From: Cladobotryum mycophilum
Taxonomy: Eukaryota; Ascomycota; Sordariomycetes; Hypocreales; Hypocreaceae
Assembly (NCBI GenBank): GCA_036429605.1
Contig: JAVFKD010000016.1
Coordinates: 1,860,001-1,924,000, forward strand
DNA length: 64,000 nucleotides
Reading direction: 5' to 3'
The position numbers and the translations under genes are program-made. Positions within the stretch are counted from its first letter, which is position 1. The number at the start of each line of letters is the position of its first letter. Positions 57,728 through 64,000 of this stretch are shown here, one piece after another. The notes below the pieces were generated by a model, which was not told where the DNA came from, made no database searches, and was given only the letters and a program-made list of their open reading frames with translations.

Positions 57728-60700
57728 ATGGAGGGCGCCTTTACCCACGTGGGGAATCACCTCATTTCCGACTCGGCGGCTGCTATAAAGGCAGGCGCAG
57801 ATGACCTTTCTGCACTCGATCCCGACGAAACTCTGCTCTATGGAAAATACGGAGGCCAGAGCGGCCGCCGACGAGCCGACGACGACGACAACCAAACCGA
57901 AGCGTTCGAGGAAGATGATAACGATAGTCTCAACAGCGTCCCTGTTGAAGGGATGATGGGCATGAGCCTCAAGAATTCTGGGGAGGAAAAAGAGCTTCCT
58001 GCCCATGCCTGCGCGTGAGCAGAGTCTTGTGCCACCTGCTACTCATTAATGCTGACACATGTTATCAGGTATTGCGGCATTCATTCCCCGGCCTGTGTTG
58101 TGAAGTGCCTCACCTGCAGCAAGTGGTTTTGTAGTGCTCGAGGCAACGGTACATCGACCCATATTGTCAACCATCTTGTTCGAGCGAGACATAAAGAAGT
58201 TCAACTGCACCCCGAATCCGCCCTTGGAGATACTGTGCTAGAATGCTACAACTGCGGCACGAAAAATGCATTCCTCCTGGGATTCATTCCTGCAAAGTCA
58301 GATACCGTCGTCGTCCTTCTCTGCCGCCAGCCGTGCGCGGCCTCGACGTCGAACAAGGATATGAATTGGGATACATCTCGATGGGAGCCACTTATCGAGG
58401 AGCGCGCATTCCTTTCATGGCTTGTGAGTCCGCCATCCGATGTTGAGCAGCTTCGTGCGCGCCATCTTTCGCCAAATACGATTGCCAAGTTGGAGGAAAT
58501 GTGGAAAATCGAGCCAGAGGCGACCGTTGAGGACCTTGAGAAAGCCACGAATGTCGATGACGATCCAAACCCAGTTTTGTTATCCTACGACGATCCATAC
58601 CATTACCAGAATATCTTTGGCCCGCTCGTCAAGATGGAGTCCGACTATGACAAGAAACTTAAGGAAGCCCAATCCGAGGATGGCCTCACAGTTGAATGGA
58701 CCTATGCTCTCAACAACAAACACATTGTGAGCTTTAACCTGCAGAAAATCGAGTCCGGAGACGTCAAGCTTGCTGTCGGAGATGAAATGCGATTGCGATA
58801 CAATGGTGAACTTCGGGAACCATGGGAAGGAGTTGGATATGTCATCAAGATTCCGAATAGTCAGTCTGATGAGGTCCGTTTGGAACTACGAAAGACTGGA
58901 AACGACAAACAAGTTCCGACAGACCTTTCTCATAACTTCTCGGCCGACTATGTATGGAAGGCAACTTCATACGATCGTATGCAGCTCGCCATGAAGACTT
59001 TTGCTGTGGATGATATGAGTGTTTCTGGCTACATTTTCCACATTCTTCTTGGCCACGAGACTCAACAGCCGCAAATGAAGGCGACCCTGCCTAAGAAGTG
59101 GTCCGCCCCTGGCTTGCCGGATCTGAACCAAGGTCAGGTGGATGCCATTCGCAGGGTACTACAGCAGCCTATAACCCTAATTCAAGGCCCCCCGGAACGG
59201 GAAAGACGGTTACCTCTGCCACCATCATTTACCACTTGGCCAAGATTACCACTAACCAAGTCCTGGTTTGTGCTCCGTCCAACGTTGCGGTCGACCAGCT
59301 TTGTGAGAGGGTGCATCGTACAGGTCTCAAAGTTGTTCGTCTTACAGCCAAGTCACGAGAGGACGTAGAGTCATCTGTCAGCTTCTTGGCTCTTCACGAG
59401 CAGGTCCGAATGTCCGAGCATAACGGTGAGCTCGTGAAGCTGTCCCAGCTCAAGAATGAGGTCGGAGAATTGTCAAGCCAGGATGAGAAGAAGCTGAAGC
59501 AGCTCACCAAGGCAGCCGAACGCGAGATTCTAAGCAATGCCGATGTCATCTGCTGCACTTGTGTTGGTGCCGGAGACCCTCGACTCTCTAAAATGAAGTT
59601 CCGAAACGTTTTGATTGACGAGTCTACCCAGTCTGCCGAGCCTGAATGTATGATTCCCCTTGTGCTTGGATGCAAGCAGGTTGTCCTGGTTGGTGACCAT
59701 AAGCAACTTGGTCCAGTCATTATGAACAAAAAGGCGGCCAAGGCGGGCCTGAACAGGTCTCTGTTTGAGCGACTCATTAACCTCCACATCAGTCCCATTT
59801 TACTGAAGACGCAATACCGAATGCACCCTTGTCTCTCTGAATTCCCATCCAACATGTTCTACGATGGAATTCTTCAAAACGGTATCACGCAAGAGCATCG
59901 ATTGCGCAAGGATGTCGACTTCCCGTGGCCAGTAGCAGAGATGCCCATGATGTTCTGGTCTAATCTTGGCCACGAAGAAATCTCAACATCTGGAACCTCT
60001 TATCTCAACCGTACAGAAGCATCTAATGTAGAGAAGACGGTCACGCGTTTTTTCAAGGCGGGCGTCAAACCCTCGGAGATTGGTGTCATTACACCATATG
60101 AGGGCCAGCGAAGCTATATTGTGACCACCATGCAGAATTCTGGAACATACAAGAAGGAGTTTTACAAGGAGGTTGAAGTCGCATCTGTCGACGCTTTCCA
60201 AGGCCGTGAAAAGGATTTCATCGTTCTCTCTTGTGTTCGATCCAACGACAACCAGGGTATCGGTTTCTTATCTGATCCTCGACGTCTCAATGTTGCATTG
60301 ACCCGAGCCAAATACGGTTTGGTCATTCTTGGAAATCCCAAGGTGCTCTCTAAGCACGAGCTTTGGCACAATCTCCTCGTTCACTTCAAGGACCGCAAAT
60401 GCTTCGTCGAGGGGCCCTTGACCAATCTGCAGGCGTGTTTGCTGCAGTTTAGTCGCCCCAGGGTAAGCTACCGCCAGAAGAACAACCAGAACGCTCAGTA
60501 CCCCGCAGCAGGATACCCCAACAACAGATTCAATGGACCCCCCAGACGGGTCGTGACTTTGATGCAGGTTCTATGGTATCGTATATCCCGGATGATGTTT
60601 CTTCTATCCACGGTTCTGCGTTCGGCGGCGCTGCCCTCAATACCGCGTTCCCTCCCATGTTTTCTAGCTTTGCGCCAGAACAGTGGCCCGGCTTGCCTGG

Positions 60701-61034
60701 CGTATCTGCTCCCGGACGTGGGCACAAGGGTCGGAGTCGGGCAACGGAGAGCGTTGCTGGCGAGAGCGTCGCAAACTCGGAGTTGACTGATGCATCCACG
60801 AGCATCATTGGCGGAAAGGGAGTTGGCCAAGGAGGTGTTAGCTTGGGGGCCGGATTACATGATGCTGTTACAGGCATGCGCGCAATCTCCTATAGCCAGA
60901 GCGATCGGTTGAAGCAATATGTTGAAAGTAGCGGTCGTCTGACACTCGGCAACGGTTATGGACGGCGATACGATGATGACGAGAAGAGTGTCAGCACAGC
61001 ATTCCACAGCCAGGTTGGCGGAGGCTATGACTGA
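57728..61034 (+). CDS. UPF1: ATP-dependent RNA helicase Upf1 (NAM7), with two -1 frame breaks
   Basis: A superfamily 1 RNA helicase that is central to nonsense-mediated mRNA decay. Exons are 57728-58014 and 58069-61034. With one base restored at each break the gene would give 1,084 residues, the family length. The Cys/His zinc domain is complete (CAYCGIHSPACVVKCLTC; CYNCGTKN), as are the helicase motifs: GPPGTGKT (Walker A), VLIDESTQSAEPECMIPL (motif II, DESTQ), VVLVGDHKQLGPVI (III), LKTQYRMHP (IV), VEVASVDAFQGREKDFIVLS (V) and LNVALTRAKYG (VI). As written, the frame is lost by one base at the six-C run 59188-59193, inside Walker A, and again at the six-C run 60538-60543. Without correction translation ends at 59368, 58 codons after the first break. 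A collapsed homopolymer in the assembly is most likely; real mutation or ribosomal frameshifting are alternatives. Confidence 0.93.
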
Positions 61035-61122
61035 GTGACAAAATGACGGACAAGGATGAATGATCAAACGATGATGACCTTGATGTCCCGAGGACCCCCT
61101 CCGTAGAGTATTTGCTTTGCAG

Positions 61123-61150
61123 AACTACGGACTACGGACTACGGACTACC
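61123..61150. repeat. Heptanucleotide ACTACGG direct repeat
   Basis: Three full and one partial copy of a seven-base unit directly after the UPF1 3' UTR. Confidence 0.8.
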
Positions 61151-62527
61151 AGTCGTGGTGTCACAGCGTCTGCTGCCTCTGCAGCCACTTGGCGACGATG
61201 CCTTGATCGAGCACAGCCAACAAGATGGCCGGGTGCTCGATGCCTCAACATACCACTGCGGATATATGCCGTGGTCGAAGCCATTGGCGCACAAGTTTGG
61301 CTGGCGCAGCCAGTCGTGGGGACCTGACCCGGACTCATGGTCTCGTTGACATTGCTATTGGAGATGTAGTTAGAACACGCTACGACAACGAACAGAGAGG
61401 TTGCAAGGCGAGAATGTCGGATTACAATGCAATAGCTGATATGGACTATTGAAGCAAGTACGCTGATACTGAGAAGATGGAAGTTGACAATGCATGGAAG
61501 CCTCTAGAACTTGCTATCTCTTCTAATTTTACGGTACTTTCGAGGTATATGAGCTTCATGAAGCCAGTCAGCTTGATTTTAAACTTAGCTTAGTCACTCA
61601 TTAATGAAATTAAAACTAGTCACTCTTTGAAGATTATATCCTGCTTTGGTGATGTTCCGATGTGGTAGTCTGCTGGTTTCCTACCTCACTCACAGCGCCA
61701 GTACGGAGAGGCATTCAGATGCTACAATACAGATCCGATGAATAAGGTCCACATTTTTAGCAATGAATCCATGGATGCCATGAATACAATGGTGGCAGTG
61801 TCTAGGAAAAGGCATGGAATACACCCCTTCCATGGCATTCATGGGATGGGCAATGAATCGTTACCCCACACTATAATGATCATCAGGCATCCCCACATGG
61901 TTAAATGTCTTGGAAGCGCTAATCCGGGGTATTCATGGTGGTCAAAGAAAAATGTGTGAATAAAAGCCTCAGGTTTTGGAGGATGCAAGATGATGGACGA
62001 TGAGTTGTGAGAAGCATCATGTTGCTTCCAATAAGCGCTTCACTGATACTCGATATCGAAGAGTTGTCTGCTTAAGCAAGGCTATATATATAGACAAGGT
62101 AGTATCCAAATCAGAGATGAGATCCGAAGATTGTTTGATAAGATTAAGAGAGACAGACCCCTCATAAAAAACAAACCCCCCTCTCTAGGCTTCTTCCACA
62201 AGGGTCCATGGCCAACGAATGAGCGACGAGAGATGTGCGCATTGGGTTACCATCGCCCTCTGATTGCCTCATTGTGCATGACCAGAATGGGCAGTCTACC
62301 CTACCATAATTACCAGAGAGACATGGAAGTTACATATAAAGACGAGATCGTCCCCTCCAATTCCATTGTGTCCCCTCCCTGTATGTAACACCTGGTACGT
62401 CTAGTACCTACTTTTGATCGGCTGGTTCAAGGGATATTGAAGTTGGCTTCTTGTTCGTTTCACACGCCCCTTTAAGTTGGCTTTTCCCTCCCTTTTTTGC
62501 TATCACCGTTAACCGCTACCAACCAAC

Positions 62528-62556
62528 AAACACACACACACACACACACACACACA
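62528..62556. repeat. CA dinucleotide microsatellite
   Basis: About thirteen CA units about 430 bp upstream of the ATG22 start. Confidence 0.9.
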
Positions 62557-62982
62557 GCTAGGCGTGCTGGGGTGATAATAAGCCCGCCCGGCCAAGAAGA
62601 AAAAAGAGTCACCAGCCATTTCTTAACATTGTCTCTTCTTTCCTTCTTCCCTTTTCTCTTTCCTCTCTTCCTTTTAGTAAAAATAGGCATGGAGCATCTT
62701 CATCTTCATCAAAGATTGACGCTCTCATCAGTTCCTGACAATTACCTCATCATCCTCAACGATCCAGCCTCCTTTGGGTGCAATCTAAGAATAGCAGAGG
62801 GCGATTCACCACCTGCAGGCACCAAGTCGCGGGGTGCATGAGCAAGGACGAACCGGGAACAAAAATTTAGGTACCCGCCACCACCGCTGGAACCAAATTC
62901 GCTGTGGCCGCCCCCCAAGCTTGCCCAATCACGTGTTGTGGGAACCCCCCCCCTAAGCTTGTACACCGAGTCCGCCGCCGCC

Positions 62983-64000
62983 ATGACGCTCCGTCCTGAC
63001 CTCCAAGGTCGGAGGCTTTGGTCAGGACTCTCCATCCTCTCCAGGAACTCACATCGATCCTTTGCCACCTCTTCGTTTGAGGCCGACGACGAGCGGTCCT
63101 CGACTGAAGGAGACATGAGTCCCAGAAGCAGCATCGACAGTGACGGTGACCTGCTGAGGCCGGGGACGCCGGCCTATGCTGGGCAGGATACCAGACCGAC
63201 TTCTAAGAAGGAGTTGATGGGATGGTACATGTATGGTTTCGCTGCTGAGACGTATGTTATTTGCGGAATAGGTAAGCACGTCCTTGAAGCCCCCTTATTT
63301 CACTGTTTCCCGACCTCTGTTATAGACGGCGAAAGCTAACGCGTGGTCGTCACAGCTTCATTCATCCCAATCCTCCTCGAGTCCCTAGCCCGTGAAAATG
63401 GCGTCCTGCTATCCGATCCGACCCAGCCGTGCGGCTCCAGCGATAACAAGACCATGGACGAGGGCCAGTGTATCATATACGTCTTGGGCATGGAGGTCAA
63501 CACCGCCAGTTTCGCCATGTATACATTTTCCGTCAGTGTTTTGATACAGGCCCTCTTGGTCGTGAGTATCAGCTGTGCTGCCGACCACGGAAACTACAGA
63601 AAGAAGCTTCTTCTTGGCTTCGCCTGGCTTGGCGGTCTCTCCGTCATGGGCTTCATTTTCATCAGCGAGTCGACCTACTTGATTGGCGCTCTCTTGACCA
63701 TCATCTCCAACACCTCATTCGGCGCGTCATTCGTGCTGCTTAATTCTTTTCTTCCACTCCTCGTTCGAAACCACCCAGAGGTACTCGAGGCTTACAGGCC
63801 CGAGACCCCTGACCTCGCTGATTCAACCTTGGACCACGCAAACGAAGATCATTTGGAGGCATCCATGGTCAACTCCACCTCGGCTTTACTAGAACAAGGC
63901 GACGGTGCTACTGGGTATGTACTCAAGCGTGTGCTGACCCATGAGGAAATCACTTCCAAGGAGCTTCAATTGTCAACCCGCATATCCGCTACAGGTATCG
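62983..64000 (+). CDS. ATG22: Autophagy-related protein 22 (vacuolar amino acid effluxer), 5' part only
   Basis: An MFS-like vacuolar membrane transporter that releases amino acids after breakdown of autophagic bodies. The window ends inside the gene; about 310 residues are present. Exons are 62983-63271 and 63356 to past the end, joined by an 84-nt intron (GTAAGC to CACAG). The N-terminal 75 residues are polar and serine-rich (cytosolic), followed by the family signature KKELMGWYMYGFAAETYVIC. Next come SFIPILLESLARENGVLL and a lumenal segment with CGSSDNKTMDEGQC, then helices including FAMYTFSVSVLIQALLVVSI and FAWLGGLSVMGFIFISESTY, and LLNSFLPLLVRNHPEV. The later hydrophilic loop ends at the window edge with LQLSTRISATG. 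The frame stays open to base 64000. Confidence 0.93.

Larger units (their letters stand above)
61035..62982. other. Intergenic region between UPF1 and ATG22
   Basis: 1.9 kb with no supported gene. It includes a TACGGAC repeat at 61123-61150, inverted-repeat sequence at 61774-61850 and a CA dinucleotide tract at 62528-62556 in the likely ATG22 promoter. Confidence 0.5.

Noticed and set aside
60460..60530. GTAAGC...CGCAG as an intron in UPF1 that would explain the second frame break
   Set aside because: The sequence between (SYRQKNNQNAQYP) looks like native Upf1 tail, and the frame break lies downstream of it at the C run.

Overview
The window is nuclear DNA of a filamentous ascomycete, probably a sordariomycete and perhaps Hypocreales. 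The support is short introns (mostly 50-65 bp) with GTAAGT-type donors and CTRAC-like branch points, dense single-copy housekeeping genes on both strands, and proteins typical of filamentous fungi (a FacB/Cat8 acetate regulator, Erg4 sterol reductase, and a very large CorA-like transporter). The order-level placement is inference. I found no tRNA, rRNA, CRISPR array, intact transposon or secondary-metabolite cluster.

Layout: a CorA-like transporter (minus, 199-5632) is followed by a small secreted cysteine-rich protein (minus, 6651-6887) in front of a 3.6 kb gene-poor stretch. Next come transketolase (plus, 10539-12966), a small hypothetical gene (minus, 13351-13827), the V-ATPase proteolipid (plus, 16160-17041), ERG4 (minus, 18043-20094), phospholipase D (plus, 21892-27296), COQ7 (minus, 27572-28363) and RTF1 (plus, 28907-31009). 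They are followed by a PGC1-like glycerophosphodiesterase (minus, 31517-33134), FacB/Cat8 (minus, 34275-37043), a SET-domain methyltransferase (minus, 40150-41940), a Ygr210-type GTPase (plus, 42394-43871), a TPR/F-box/LRR protein of Dia2/Pof3 type (minus, 44064-46419) and aminodeoxychorismate lyase (minus, 47232-48114). The last genes are TOM70 (plus, 49424-51556), an Sso-type syntaxin (minus, 52845-54034), IMP4 (minus, 56114-57119), UPF1/NAM7 (plus, 57728-61034) and the 5' part of ATG22 (plus, 62983 to the window end).

The genes do not form a pathway or operon. They are independent housekeeping genes, arranged in divergent pairs with shared promoters (COQ7/RTF1, SET/Ygr210, ABZ2/TOM70, IMP4/UPF1, ERG4/PLD) and convergent pairs (RTF1/PGC1, Ygr210/F-box, TOM70/SSO, V-ATPase/ERG4). 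Most models close perfectly: the exon phases add up and the proteins match the usual family length.

The most notable observations are as follows. UPF1 carries two -1 frame breaks, each exactly at a run of six C, one of them inside the Walker A motif. The CorA-like gene has two more apparent -1 breaks. Several genes contain microexons of 6-13 nt, the transketolase gene has a GC-AG intron, and the Ygr210 gene has a 57-nt stop-free intron. I see no convincing new biological system. The UPF1 frame breaks are the item most worth checking, and assembly or sequencing indels are their most likely cause.
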